Positions 26,158 to 34,353 are shown, counted from the stretch's first letter. The stretch: 35,439 nt of DNA from an uncultured Planctomycetaceae bacterium (GCA_903858815.1 CAIOKE010000277.1:1-35439), one strand, 5' to 3'. Numbers and translations are program-made. Notes: generated from the sequence alone by a model not told the origin.

Positions 26158-27014
26158 GGTGTGTGCTCCATGCGACAGGTGGCTCCGGCCTGCAGCAGAC
26201 TGTGTTTCAGCTGCTGCATGGTGCAGGGCTGCACGTGAGAAACCGAGCGTCCGCTGTGGAGGAATTCGCGATTGCCTTCAGTGGTACCGTTGGCGCTGGT
26301 CTGGATGGATCGGATTGCTTCGTAGTGCAGCAGACTGCTGACAGCGACGGCACTGACGTGGCACTGCTGTACGACATCCACGACGTGCTGTGTTTTTCCG
26401 GGTCCGCCGTGAGCGATGACGGGAATGCGGACTGCAGCCGTCATTTTGCGGCAGAGCTCAAGGTCGAAGCCTTCTCCGGTGCCTTCGCGATCGATGGAAG
26501 TGGCAAGGATTTCACCGGCTCCCAGCTGTTCGGCCTGCGCTGCCCACTGCAGGGCATCGACGCCGGTATGTTCGCGTCCGTTATCCGTGAAGGCCAGCCA
26601 TGATCCATCGGGTTGTCGTCCGGCTTCGATGGCGACGACGATGGTGGAGGACCCGAAGCGGCGGGAGGCTTCGCGGATGAGGCCGGGGTCACTGATGGCG
26701 GCGGTATTGATCGCCACCTTGTCAGCTCCGGCCGCGAGCACAGCGCGAATATCTTCGAGTGATCTCAGTCCGCCTCCGACAGTGAGGGGGATAAAGACTT
26801 CGCGGGAGGTTCGGGAGATGATTTCGCAGAGGCTGTTGCGGCCGTAGAGACTGGCGACAGCATCCTGATAGATCAGTTCGTCGGCTCCGGCTTCGTAGTA
26901 GTGGCGAGCGAAGGCTTCGGGGTCCCCGAGGACACGAAGTCCTTCGAGGCGAATGCCTTTGACGAGACTGGGTCCTTTGATATCCAGTCGAGCGATGACA
27001 CGAACCATGGACAT
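26154..27014 (-). CDS. hisF: HisF-like cyclase subunit (WbuZ type) for sugar amidation
   Basis: 286 aa from ATG 27014 (ATG 27008 would give MVRVIARLDIKG and 284 aa); the frame stays open to 27467 but that part is non-coding. Eight-fold barrel features: IARLDIKGP with the first catalytic Asp, LIYQDAVASLYGRN, TVGGGLRSLEDI (phosphate binding), SIDREGTGEGFD, and IAHGGPGK. LDIKGP in place of HisF's LDVKDG and the DAVASLYGRN wording match the polysaccharide-locus subfamily. The second catalytic Asp of HisF (VVAID) reads VVAIEAGR here, Glu for Asp. A C-terminal extension of about 40 residues is longer than usual. First gene of the minus-strand operon; it probably channels ammonia to the WbuX-type enzyme. 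Confidence 0.88.
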   Translation of the reverse strand: MSMVRVIARLDIKGPSLVKGIRLEGLRVLGDPEAFARHYYEAGADELIYQDAVASLYGRNSLCEIISRTSREVFIPLTVGGGLRSLEDIRAVLAAGADKVAINTAAISDPGLIREASRRFGSSTIVVAIEAGRQPDGSWLAFTDNGREHTGVDALQWAAQAEQLGAGEILATSIDREGTGEGFDLELCRKMTAAVRIPVIAHGGPGKTQHVVDVVQQCHVSAVAVSSLLHYEAIRSIQTSANGTTEGNREFLHSGRSVSHVQPCTMQQLKHSLLQAGATCRMEHTP

Positions 27015-27352
27015 AAGTAATGGGCATCCATGCCGGGCGTTTGCGAGATCCTTCTGCGGTGTGGAGGATAGTGGAAGGGGAGTGGGCGAGTAAAGGCAGG
27101 AGGTGCTGCAGTGTGAGATCAGGTGGCGATTGATTTGCAAGGAAAATCGGCTCGTTTTTCTGCCCACCAGCGAGGTGGTGGCGTTTTTTGCGTTTTTTTC
27201 GTGTTTTTCGGGGGTTTCGGGAGTCTGGAAATCGCTGGACTTGACCGCTGTGGGGAGGGTGGAATATAAGCGGTGCGGGCAGGTCAGCTTGCAGGAAACA
27301 CGATGTTTCCACAGAGCGTGCTGGGGAATTGGCCGGACAGGGAGGCGGGTCA
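27015..27352. promoter_or_regulatory. Divergent control region between the two glycan operons, with phased T-tracts
   Basis: 338 bp without a gene. T-tracts at 27155-27159, 27184-27189, 27193-27199 and 27204-27208 stand out in GC-rich DNA; the last three are spaced by about one helical turn, which predicts a bend. They end 32 bp upstream of the plus-strand promoter at 27241. A 5-bp hairpin at 27164-27178 precedes the tracts. No clear minus-strand promoter was found; TTTACT and TATCCT with an 18-nt gap near 27068-27097 is the best weak candidate for the hisF side. Confidence 0.5.
27241..27270 (+). promoter_or_regulatory. Promoter of the legionaminic-acid operon (sigma70-like)
   Basis: TTGACC at 27241-27246 and TATAAG at 27265-27270, 18 nt apart, each one mismatch from consensus. 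The start would lie about 75 nt upstream of the first gene. It is the only good plus-strand pair in the divergent region. Confidence 0.55.
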
Positions 27353-28090
27353 GTGACACGGATACTGAGTTGCACGTTTGCGCGGGGTGGTTCGAAGGGC
27401 GTTCCGGGCAAGAACATCCGGATGCTGTGTGGTCGGCCGTTGATTGGGTGGGCGGTGCAGGCGGCACTGGGCAGTCGTTACATCTCGCGGCATCTTGTTT
27501 CCACGGACGATGAGTCGATTGCGGCGACGGCCTGTGCGTGGGGCGCAGAAGCTCCTTTTCGGCGTCCTGCCGAGCTGGCCACGGACACGGCTGCAGAGCG
27601 ACTGGCGTGGCGACATGCGATTACGACGATGGAGCAGCTGGAGCAGACGCGATATGACGTACTTGTCAGTGTCCCGGCGACATGTCCGTTGCGTGCCGCG
27701 GTGGATATTGATCAGTGTGTCGAACTGCTGTTGAATTCCGATGCCGACATTGTGGTGACGGCGACGGAGGCGGCGGCGAATCCGTACTTCAATATGATCA
27801 CGATGGATGCTGAGGGTGGTGCAAGGATTGCTGTGCAGCCTCCGGGGAATGTCGTACGACGCCAGGATGCTCCGGATGTTTTTGAGCTGACAGCCGTAGC
27901 GTATGCCGCTCGGCGGGACAGTGTGATGAATCTGGATTCGATCTTTGCGGGTCGCGTTCGGGCGGTTCTGGTACCGCGTGAGCGAGCGGTGGATATTGAT
28001 ACTCCGCTGGATTTCGACATGGCGGAATTTCTGATGCAGCGACGACTGAAATCCGAGGGTCAGCCGCAGATTCTGCGGCGGGCAGGCTGA
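27353..28090 (+). CDS. legF: CMP-nonulosonic acid synthetase (acylneuraminate cytidylyltransferase, LegF-like)
   Basis: 245 aa from GTG 27353, with a GGAGG box 7 nt upstream. The nucleotide-binding signature FARGGSKGVPGKNIR is at residues 8-22. Further landmarks: VSTDDESIAATA, the VSVPATCPLR segment that contacts the sugar, and ERAVDIDTPLDFDMAE at the end, where the Asp pair binds metal. It activates a nonulosonic acid with CTP to the CMP-sugar. The next genes encode NeuB- and NeuC-like enzymes, so legionaminic acid is a better guess than KDO. First gene of the operon, 55 nt before legI. Confidence 0.92.
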   Translation: MTRILSCTFARGGSKGVPGKNIRMLCGRPLIGWAVQAALGSRYISRHLVSTDDESIAATACAWGAEAPFRRPAELATDTAAERLAWRHAITTMEQLEQTRYDVLVSVPATCPLRAAVDIDQCVELLLNSDADIVVTATEAAANPYFNMITMDAEGGARIAVQPPGNVVRRQDAPDVFELTAVAYAARRDSVMNLDSIFAGRVRAVLVPRERAVDIDTPLDFDMAEFLMQRRLKSEGQPQILRRAG

Positions 28091-28145
28091 GTTCCGAGTG
28101 TTATGCCGTCAGCGGGCTGCTGGAACGGCAGAAGGAGAATGCGGA

Positions 28146-29207
28146 ATGGAGACGGCCCTGCAGACAGTGCTGGCTGGCGAGCGAGTGGTGGGAACCGGTC
28201 AGCCGTGTTTTGTGATTGCGGAAGTGGGAGTGAATCACAACGGCAGTCTGGACCTGGCGCTGCGTTCCATTGATGTCGCTGCGGACGCGGGCGCTGATGC
28301 GGTTAAGTTCCAGACATTTCGAGCCGAGAAGCTGGTGACTCATACTGCGCCAACTGCCCGATATCAGGCTGAGAATACGGGCAGGCAGCAGACTCAGTTT
28401 CAGATGCTGAAATCTCTGGAACTGAGTGAATCGGATCATCAGGTGATTGTGGAGCATTGTCGATCGCGGGGCATCCTGTTCATGTCGACACCGTTTGATG
28501 AGGACAGTGCGACGCTGCTGAATTCGCTGGGGATGACCATTTTCAAGGTGCCTTCCGGTGAGCTGACAAATCTGCCGTTGCTGCGGCAGATTGCAGGATT
28601 TGGTCGACCGCTGGTGATTTCGACGGGCATGAGTAATCTGGGTGACGTGGAAGCGGCGGTGGCGGCGGTGGAATCCGCGGGAAATCGGCAGATCATCCTG
28701 CTGCACTGTGTCAGCAATTATCCGGCAGCTGCGGCTGATGTGAATCTGCGAGCAATGCTCAGTATGCGTGCGGCGTTTGGTCTGCCGGTGGGTTATTCGG
28801 ACCATACACTGGGCATCGAAGTGTCTCTGGCGTCGGTGGCGCTGGGGGCCTGTGTGGTGGAGAAGCATTTTACTCTGGACCGTAATCTGCCGGGACCTGA
28901 TCATCGGGCATCGGCGGAACCTGAGGAGTTGCGGCGTCTGATTACGGGGATTCGAACAGTGGAGGCTGCGCTGGGTACGGGGCGGAAGGCACCGGTGGCG
29001 GCTGAGCTGGATACAGCGAAGGCAGCGCGCCGCAGTCTTGTGGCGGCTGCGGATCTGCCGGCGGGCACGATACTGACGGATGAATTGATCGCGATTCGGC
29101 GTCCGGGGACGGGACTGCCTCCAGCGATGAAGCCGTGGCTGATTTCGCGAACGCTGCGTGTGTCGCTGTCTGCCGGCGCGTTGCTGCGGCTGGAGGATGT
29201 CGGATGA
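28146..29207 (+). CDS. legI: N-acetylneuraminate/legionaminate synthase (NeuB/LegI family)
   Basis: 353 aa from the ATG at 28146, with AGGAG 8 nt upstream; the frame extends to 28098 without a domain. Barrel features: FVIAEVGVNHNGSLDLA, DAVKFQTFRAEKLVT, FMSTPFDEDSA, VPSGELTNLPLL, and EKHFTLDRNLPGPDHRAS split between metal- and PEP-binding residues. The C-terminal ~60 residues are the SAF (antifreeze-like) domain that covers the partner's active site. It condenses PEP with a 6-carbon 2,4-diacetamido sugar to a 9-carbon acid. The stop overlaps the next start (ATGA). Confidence 0.95.
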   Translation: METALQTVLAGERVVGTGQPCFVIAEVGVNHNGSLDLALRSIDVAADAGADAVKFQTFRAEKLVTHTAPTARYQAENTGRQQTQFQMLKSLELSESDHQVIVEHCRSRGILFMSTPFDEDSATLLNSLGMTIFKVPSGELTNLPLLRQIAGFGRPLVISTGMSNLGDVEAAVAAVESAGNRQIILLHCVSNYPAAAADVNLRAMLSMRAAFGLPVGYSDHTLGIEVSLASVALGACVVEKHFTLDRNLPGPDHRASAEPEELRRLITGIRTVEAALGTGRKAPVAAELDTAKAARRSLVAAADLPAGTILTDELIAIRRPGTGLPPAMKPWLISRTLRVSLSAGALLRLEDVG

Positions 29208-30391
29208 GGACCGTGTGTGTGGTCACGGTCGGGCGTTCAGACTGGGGCCTGTATCTGCCGATTCTGCAGTGTCTGCGGGCGGAACCCGGGATGCGGCTGC
29301 ATCTCGTGGCTGCCGGTGCTCATCTGGCTGCCGGTCATGGTCGTACGGATGCAGCAATTCTGCGCGACGGTTTTGAGATTCAGGATCGTGTTCCGATGCT
29401 GCTGGCGGCGGATGATGCGGTCAGTATTGCCATGTCGATGGGTCTGGGAACGATCGGTTTTGCGCAGGTTTATGAGCGAGTGCGACCGGATCTGCTGCTG
29501 GTGCTGGGTGATCGGTTTGAGATGCATGCTGCCGCGGCAGCTGCGGTGCCATTTCGCCTGCCGACGGCTCATGTCCATGGGGGTGAAGTGACGGCTGGGG
29601 CGATTGACGACTGTTTTCGGCATGCGATTACAAAGTATTCGCATCTGCATTTTGCGTCGACGGCTGAGCATGGTCGGCGGATCGTGCAACTGGGTGAGGA
29701 GCCGTGGCGAGTAACGATCAGTGGAGCGCCTGGTCTGGATCATGCGGGTCGGGTGCAGCTGCTGAGTCGTGACGAGTTGTCAGCTCGAGTGGGCCTGTCT
29801 CTGACGCAGTCTCCTGTGCTGGTGACGCAGCATCCCGTGACGCTGCAGTCGGAACGTGCTGGTGAGCAGACTGATGCACTGCTGCGGGCCCTGGATACGG
29901 TGGCGGGCCATCCGATTGTGATGACTCGCCCGAACGCTGATACTCGGAATACGGACATCCTCGAGCGTCTGGAGCGGTTTGCAGCCGACCGTCCGCACGT
30001 AAGGCTGGTAAGCAATCTGGGTACGCAGGCCTATTTCAGTCTGATGAGTCAGGCGGCGGTGATGGTGGGGAATTCGTCGAGTGGGATCATCGAGGCTGCG
30101 TCATTTCAATTGCCGGTCGTGAATATAGGGCTGCGTCAGGAGGGTCGTCCGCGTTCCGGGAATGTGGTGGACTGTGATGACAGCGCAGCGGGGATTGAGG
30201 CGGCTTTGAGGCGGGCGTTGTCGGTCGAGTTTCGCGAGTTCTGTCGTGGTGTGCGGAACATTTACGGGGATGGTGATGCGGCGGCGCGGATCGTGAAAGT
30301 GCTGCGGACGGTGGAATTGAGTGAGCGATTGCTGATCAAGCGATTTGTGGATTGCGAGGGGGGAATTCCGGAGCTTTCGAGTCCTTTTTGA
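29204..30391 (+). CDS. legG: UDP/GDP-sugar hydrolysing 2-epimerase (NeuC/LegG family)
   Basis: 395 aa from ATG 29204, which overlaps the legI stop by 4 nt and has GGAGG upstream. GT-B-like epimerase motifs: VTVGRSDWGLYLPI at the N-terminus, LVLGDRFEMHAAA near residue 99, HVHGGEVTAGAIDDCFRHA and ITKYSHLHFAS, and MVGNSSSGIIEAASF with LRQEGRPR in the C-lobe. It inverts C2 and releases the nucleotide, giving the free sugar that LegI uses. The GDP rather than UDP donor is suggested by the PtmE- and LegB-type genes in the operon, not by this sequence itself. Confidence 0.94.
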   Translation: MRTVCVVTVGRSDWGLYLPILQCLRAEPGMRLHLVAAGAHLAAGHGRTDAAILRDGFEIQDRVPMLLAADDAVSIAMSMGLGTIGFAQVYERVRPDLLLVLGDRFEMHAAAAAAVPFRLPTAHVHGGEVTAGAIDDCFRHAITKYSHLHFASTAEHGRRIVQLGEEPWRVTISGAPGLDHAGRVQLLSRDELSARVGLSLTQSPVLVTQHPVTLQSERAGEQTDALLRALDTVAGHPIVMTRPNADTRNTDILERLERFAADRPHVRLVSNLGTQAYFSLMSQAAVMVGNSSSGIIEAASFQLPVVNIGLRQEGRPRSGNVVDCDDSAAGIEAALRRALSVEFREFCRGVRNIYGDGDAAARIVKVLRTVELSERLLIKRFVDCEGGIPELSSPF

Positions 30392-30402
30392 GGTGTTGAC
30401 TG

Positions 30403-31068
30403 GTGGGCGAGGTGGGGACGAACAGACTAATCCTGATTGGTGCTGGCGGGCATGCTCGAGTACTGGCCGATGCGTTGCATCTGGTGGGTCGTGCCGAGGG
30501 TGCGGTGGTGCTGGATGCTCAGGCTGACCTGCACGGGACGGCCCTGCTGGGTCTGCCGATCGTGGGTGGTGACGAGTTGCTGGCGAGTCTGCGTGGTGAG
30601 GGTTTTGGTGAGTTTCTGGTGGCAATTGGGGGGATTCGGGGGTTTGGGCTGCGTCGTCGTTTGTTTGATCGAGCGGTGCAGCTGGGATTGCGTGCAGCGA
30701 TATTGAGGCATCCGGCGAGTGTGGTGGCGGAATCGGCGGTTTTGGGTGCTGGCAGTCAGGTTCTGGCGAGTGCGGTGGTGAATGCGTGCGCGGAAATCGG
30801 GGAAAATGTGATTTTGAATACGGGTTCGATTGTGGAGCATGACTGTTGGGTGGGTGCGGACTCGCACATTGCCCCGCGGGCCTGTCTGGCGGGGGGTGTT
30901 CGGATTGGGCGGCAAGTCCATATTGGAGTTGGCGCAACAATCTGCGAGAATCTGCGTATCGGCGACCGGGCAATTGTGGGCGCCGGTGCTGTGGTCATCA
31001 GGGATGTACCGCCGGAGGCGGTGGTGGCGGGCGTGCCTGCCAAAGCGATACGGAGATCGGGTCCATGA
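30403..31068 (+). CDS. legH: PglD-like sugar O/N-acetyltransferase (LegH-like)
   Basis: 221 aa from GTG 30403 (GTG 30412 is also possible). An N-terminal Rossmann-like sugar-nucleotide part (LILIGAGGHARVLADA) is followed from about residue 110 by a left-handed beta-helix of hexapeptide repeats (VVAESAVLGAGSQV and onward, to VGAGAVVIRDV). EHDCWVGADSHIAP holds the catalytic His equivalent to that of PglD. It would acetylate the 4-amino group made by LegC. The C-terminus VPAKAIRR is typical of the family. The stop overlaps the next start (ATGA). Confidence 0.92.
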   Translation: MGEVGTNRLILIGAGGHARVLADALHLVGRAEGAVVLDAQADLHGTALLGLPIVGGDELLASLRGEGFGEFLVAIGGIRGFGLRRRLFDRAVQLGLRAAILRHPASVVAESAVLGAGSQVLASAVVNACAEIGENVILNTGSIVEHDCWVGADSHIAPRACLAGGVRIGRQVHIGVGATICENLRIGDRAIVGAGAVVIRDVPPEAVVAGVPAKAIRRSGP

Positions 31069-32142
31069 GTGGTCGGGAAGCCATCTCGATTCTTGAGCGG
31101 CTGTTGATTCATGCATCGGCCACGGTGCAGGATGCGATGGCGGCGATAGATGCGAATTCGCGCGGTGTGGTGCTGCTGGTTGATGAGCAGCACAGATTTC
31201 TGCGCACGATCACGGACGGCGATCTGCGTCGTGCCATTCTGAAGGGGCACGCGCTGGGTACGTCATTGAGTGTGGCGATTGATATTCAGGGAAAAAAATC
31301 CACGACAGCTCCGGTGGGTACGTCTCGCGAGGAGCAGTTGTCGATGATGGCGCGGGCACAGATTCGTCATCTGCCGCTGCTGAAGCCTGATGGAACAGTG
31401 GCCGAGTTGTCCTGTGCGGATCTGGTGCGTGAGGATGTGTTGCCGCTGCAGGCCGTGATCATGGCGGGCGGTTTTGGAACTCGACTGCGACCACTGACGG
31501 ACGATACTCCGAAGCCCATGCTGCCGGTGGGTGGACGTCCGCTGATGGAGCGTACGATCGAGGGTTTGCAGCGAGCCGGCATTTCACGAATCAACGTGAC
31601 GACGCACTACATGCCTGAGAAGATCATTCAGCACTTCGGAGGTGGTCAGAAATTCGGTGTGGATCTGAACTATGTGTCAGAAGATCAGCCGCTGGGGACT
31701 GCGGGAGCGCTGCGTCTGATCAGCGAGGTGGACGAGCCATTGCTGGTGATGAATGGGGGATATTCTGACGAACGTTGACTATCGGGCGATGCTGAAGTTT
31801 CATCGTGAAAACCGGGCACAGCTGACGGTGGCTCTGCGGCAGTATGAGATGCAGGTGCCGTATGGTGTCGTGGAAGCGACGGATGGACTGGTGAGTGAGC
31901 TGCGAGAGAAGCCGCGGATTACGTTCCTTGTGAATGCCGGGATTTATCTGCTGGAGCCGACGGTATTGAAGCAGATTCCGGATGCGGGGCGTTATGACAT
32001 GACGGACCTGATCAACCGGCTGCTGGCTCAGGGTGAGCGAGTGGTTGGATTCCCGGTGATGGAGTACTGGCTGGACATCGGTCGGCTGGATGATTTTCAG
32101 AAGGCACAGGAAGACGTGGAGCGAGTCAGGTGGGCAGCATGA
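31065..32142 (+). pseudogene. ptmE: CBS-domain sugar-phosphate nucleotidyltransferase (PtmE-like), frameshifted
   Basis: Start ATG 31065, overlapping the legH stop. Two CBS motifs cover about residues 1-120 (ITDGDLRRAIL; QIRHLPLL). The nucleotidyltransferase follows with MAGGFGTRLRPLT and TPKPMLPVGGRPLM, the glucose-1-phosphate nucleotidyltransferase signature. As read, the frame ends at 31778 after VMNGGYSDER, about 237 aa. Removing one G from the run at 31755-31759 restores VMNGDILTNVDY and a complete C-terminal half to 32142 (358 aa in total). In relatives this protein supplies GDP-GlcNAc to the legionaminic pathway. The break removes the catalytic NGD Asp. It is either a sequence error or a true loss of function; the gene's position in an otherwise intact operon favours an error. 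Confidence 0.9.
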
Positions 32143-33122
32143 GCTGGACGGGCAGGCGTGTACTGGTAACGGGTGCAGGCGGTTTTATTGGCAGTCATCT
32201 GACGGAGGCGCTGGTGCGGGCCGGTGCCAGTGTCCGTGCGATGGTGCGATACAATTCCGGTGGTCGGCGTGGCTGGCTGGATGAGTCTGCGCTGCAGAGG
32301 GACATGGAGATTGTGGCGGGTGACATCACCGACAGTGGATCGGTGGCGTCAGCGATGCAGGGGCGTGAGGTGGTGTTTCACCTTGCGGCCCTGATTGCGA
32401 TTCCGTACTCGTATACTGCGCCATTGTCCTATGTGCAGACAAATATTGTGGGGACGCTGAACGTGCTGGAGGCAGCGCGGCGTCTGGGCACAGAGCGGAT
32501 TGTGCAGACATCGACGAGTGAGGTGTACGGGACGGCGTTGTTTGTGCCGATCTCAGAGACTCATCCGCTGCAGGGGCAGTCGCCCTACTCGGCCAGCAAG
32601 ATTGGTTCGGACAAGCTGGCGGAGTCGTATTATCGGTCGTTTGGATTGCCGGTGGTGACGGTGCGACCGTTCAATACGTATGGTCCGCGTCAATCAGCGC
32701 GAGCGGTTCTGCCGACGATTATCACTCAGTGTCTGGCGGGTCAGACGGTGCGTCTGGGCAGTCTTACGCCGACTCGGGATCTGAATTATGTGGCGGACAC
32801 GGCGGCGGGTTTCATGGCCTGTGCGGCTCATCCGGACGCGGTTGGCAAGACGCTGAACATTGGTTCGGGGCGTGAAATCAGTGTGGGTGATCTGGCTCAG
32901 CTGGTGGCGACGCTGGTGGGTACGAACGTGCGAATTGAGTGTGACGAGCAGCGTTTGCGGCCGGCGGCCAGTGAAGTGGAACGGTTGCTGGCGGACAATC
33001 GGCTGGCGGCAGAGACGGTGGGCTGGCGTCCTGCGGTTTCGCTGGAGGATGGTCTGCAGCAAACGATTGCGTGGTTCCGTGAGAATTCAAAGGGTTATCG
33101 AGCCGATGTCTACAACGTCTGA
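32139..33122 (+). CDS. legB: NAD-dependent sugar 4,6-dehydratase (LegB family, extended SDR)
   Basis: 327 aa from ATG 32139, which overlaps the nucleotidyltransferase stop by 4 nt. NAD-binding loop GAGGFIGS near residues 10-17; active-site TSTSEVYG (Thr/Ser and acidic residues); catalytic YxxxK as YSASK in SPYSASKIGSDK; VRPFNTYGPRQS afterwards. The 4,6-dehydratase of the legionaminic pathway turns a nucleotide-activated N-acetylglucosamine into the 4-keto-6-deoxy sugar. Its stop lies 17 bp inside the legC start region, so the two genes overlap and are probably translated together. Confidence 0.94.
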   Translation: MSWTGRRVLVTGAGGFIGSHLTEALVRAGASVRAMVRYNSGGRRGWLDESALQRDMEIVAGDITDSGSVASAMQGREVVFHLAALIAIPYSYTAPLSYVQTNIVGTLNVLEAARRLGTERIVQTSTSEVYGTALFVPISETHPLQGQSPYSASKIGSDKLAESYYRSFGLPVVTVRPFNTYGPRQSARAVLPTIITQCLAGQTVRLGSLTPTRDLNYVADTAAGFMACAAHPDAVGKTLNIGSGREISVGDLAQLVATLVGTNVRIECDEQRLRPAASEVERLLADNRLAAETVGWRPAVSLEDGLQQTIAWFRENSKGYRADVYNV

Positions 33123-34305
33123 CCAGAGTGGGGAGCGTTTTCTGCCATTGAGCGAACCCTGTCTGCAGGGGAATGAGTGGCAGTACGTCAAGGAATGCCT
33201 GGATTCCGGCTGGATTTCATCTGTCGGGGCGTTCGTCAATCGATTTGAGCAGCGAGTGGCGGAATATGTTGGTGTGAAGCATGCGGTAGCAACGGTCAAC
33301 GGGACGTCGGCGCTGCATGTGGCGCTGCTGACGGCGGGTGTTGAGCCGGGTGATGAGGTGCTGGTTTCGACACTGACGTTTATCGCGACGGCGAATGCGA
33401 TTCGGTATGCGGGAGCGCATCCTGTACTGATTGATTCGGAGTCGCAGTGGTGGCAGATGGATCCGCAGTTGGTGCGGGATTTCCTGCACCAGCGGTGTCG
33501 AGTCGAGAACGGTGAGCTGCGGAATCGTGGAACGGGTCGTCGAGTCAGGGCGATCATGCCGGTGCATGTGCTGGGGCATCCCGTGGATCTTGTGGCGATC
33601 ACCGAGCTGGCGGCAGAGTCTGGTCTGCGTCTGATAGAGGACGGTGCGGAGTCACTGGGGGCTTCACTGAACTGGAAGAAGGTTGGTGCAACGAGTGATC
33701 TGGCGTGTGTCAGCTTCAATGGCAACAAGACCATCACGTGTGGTGGTGGTGGCATGCTGCTGACGAACTCGCAGCGGGATGCAGATCGGGCTCGTTATCT
33801 GACGACGCAGGCCAAGGACGACGCGGTCGAATACATTCATAACGAGGTGGGTTATAACTATCGCATGACGAATGTGCTGGCAGCGATCGGTCTGGCTCAG
33901 CTGGAGCAGCTGGATGGATTTGTCCAGCGTCGTCGTGAGATAGCGGAGTATTATCGAGAGCATCTGAGTGGCTGTGGTCTGACGTGGCATATGGATGCCC
34001 CGGGTGCTCGTTCGACCAGCTGGCTGTCGACAGCGCTGGTGGATCCGCTGCAGTGCGGAGTGACGGCGTGTGAACTGCGAGACGAATTGCAGAAGGCGAA
34101 GATTCAGACGAGACGCTTGTGGCAGCCGATGCACCTGAGTCCGGCGCACCGGGATGCTGAGGCGGTGTTGAACGGAACTGCGGACCGATTATTTGAGCGA
34201 GCGTTAAGTTTTCCATCGACGCCGAATCTGACGGAAGCCGACCTGCGGCGTGTAGTGGAGGCAACAGAGGGCGTGCTGCGGTCGCGGAAGCGGCGTGCGG
34301 CGTGA
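33106..34305 (+). CDS. legC: DegT/DnrJ/EryC1 PLP-dependent aminotransferase (LegC-like)
   Basis: 399 aa from ATG 33106 inside the end of legB; the frame is open to 32860 but that part duplicates legB in another frame. N-terminal landmark GNEWQYVKECLDSGWISSVG, then ATVNGTSALHVAL. The PLP lysine lies in SFNGNKTITCGGGGML, and EDGAESLGA supplies the Asp that contacts the pyridine ring. It puts an amino group at C4 of the LegB product. A 60-residue insertion around residues 115-150 is as in LegC-type members. Last gene of the operon; a strong terminator follows 13 nt after the stop. Confidence 0.94.
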   Translation: MSTTSDQSGERFLPLSEPCLQGNEWQYVKECLDSGWISSVGAFVNRFEQRVAEYVGVKHAVATVNGTSALHVALLTAGVEPGDEVLVSTLTFIATANAIRYAGAHPVLIDSESQWWQMDPQLVRDFLHQRCRVENGELRNRGTGRRVRAIMPVHVLGHPVDLVAITELAAESGLRLIEDGAESLGASLNWKKVGATSDLACVSFNGNKTITCGGGGMLLTNSQRDADRARYLTTQAKDDAVEYIHNEVGYNYRMTNVLAAIGLAQLEQLDGFVQRRREIAEYYREHLSGCGLTWHMDAPGARSTSWLSTALVDPLQCGVTACELRDELQKAKIQTRRLWQPMHLSPAHRDAEAVLNGTADRLFERALSFPSTPNLTEADLRRVVEATEGVLRSRKRRAA

Positions 34306-34318
34306 GGGTTGGGCTATC

Positions 34319-34353
34319 AAAAAAAACGCGACCGAGGATTCTCGGTCGCGTTT
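34319..34353. terminator. Bidirectional intrinsic terminator
   Basis: Perfect 10-bp GC-rich stem (34327-34336 with 34341-34350), GATT loop, A8 on the left and TTT on the right (A-T pairs extend the stem to 13 bp). The plus strand ends the legionaminic operon; the longer T8 on the minus strand would end the minus-strand genes to the right. Confidence 0.93.

Noticed and set aside
25486-27014. Histidine biosynthesis (hisHF) assignment
   Set aside because: No other his genes are nearby, the HisF wording is of the polysaccharide-locus subfamily, and a WbuX-type amidotransferase follows directly.
27164-27199. Hairpin plus T-runs as a plus-strand terminator
   Set aside because: The stem is only 5 bp and no plus-strand gene lies upstream; the T-tracts fit a curved promoter region better.
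27015-27467. Upstream extension of the HisF-like frame
   Set aside because: Low-complexity and not HisF-like; overlaps the divergent promoter and the legF start.
27353-34305. Pseudaminic or KDO pathway instead of legionaminic
   Set aside because: A NeuC-type hydrolysing epimerase, LegB/LegC-type enzymes and a PglD-like acetyltransferase are present, whereas PseB/PseC/PseG-type or KdsA-type features are not.
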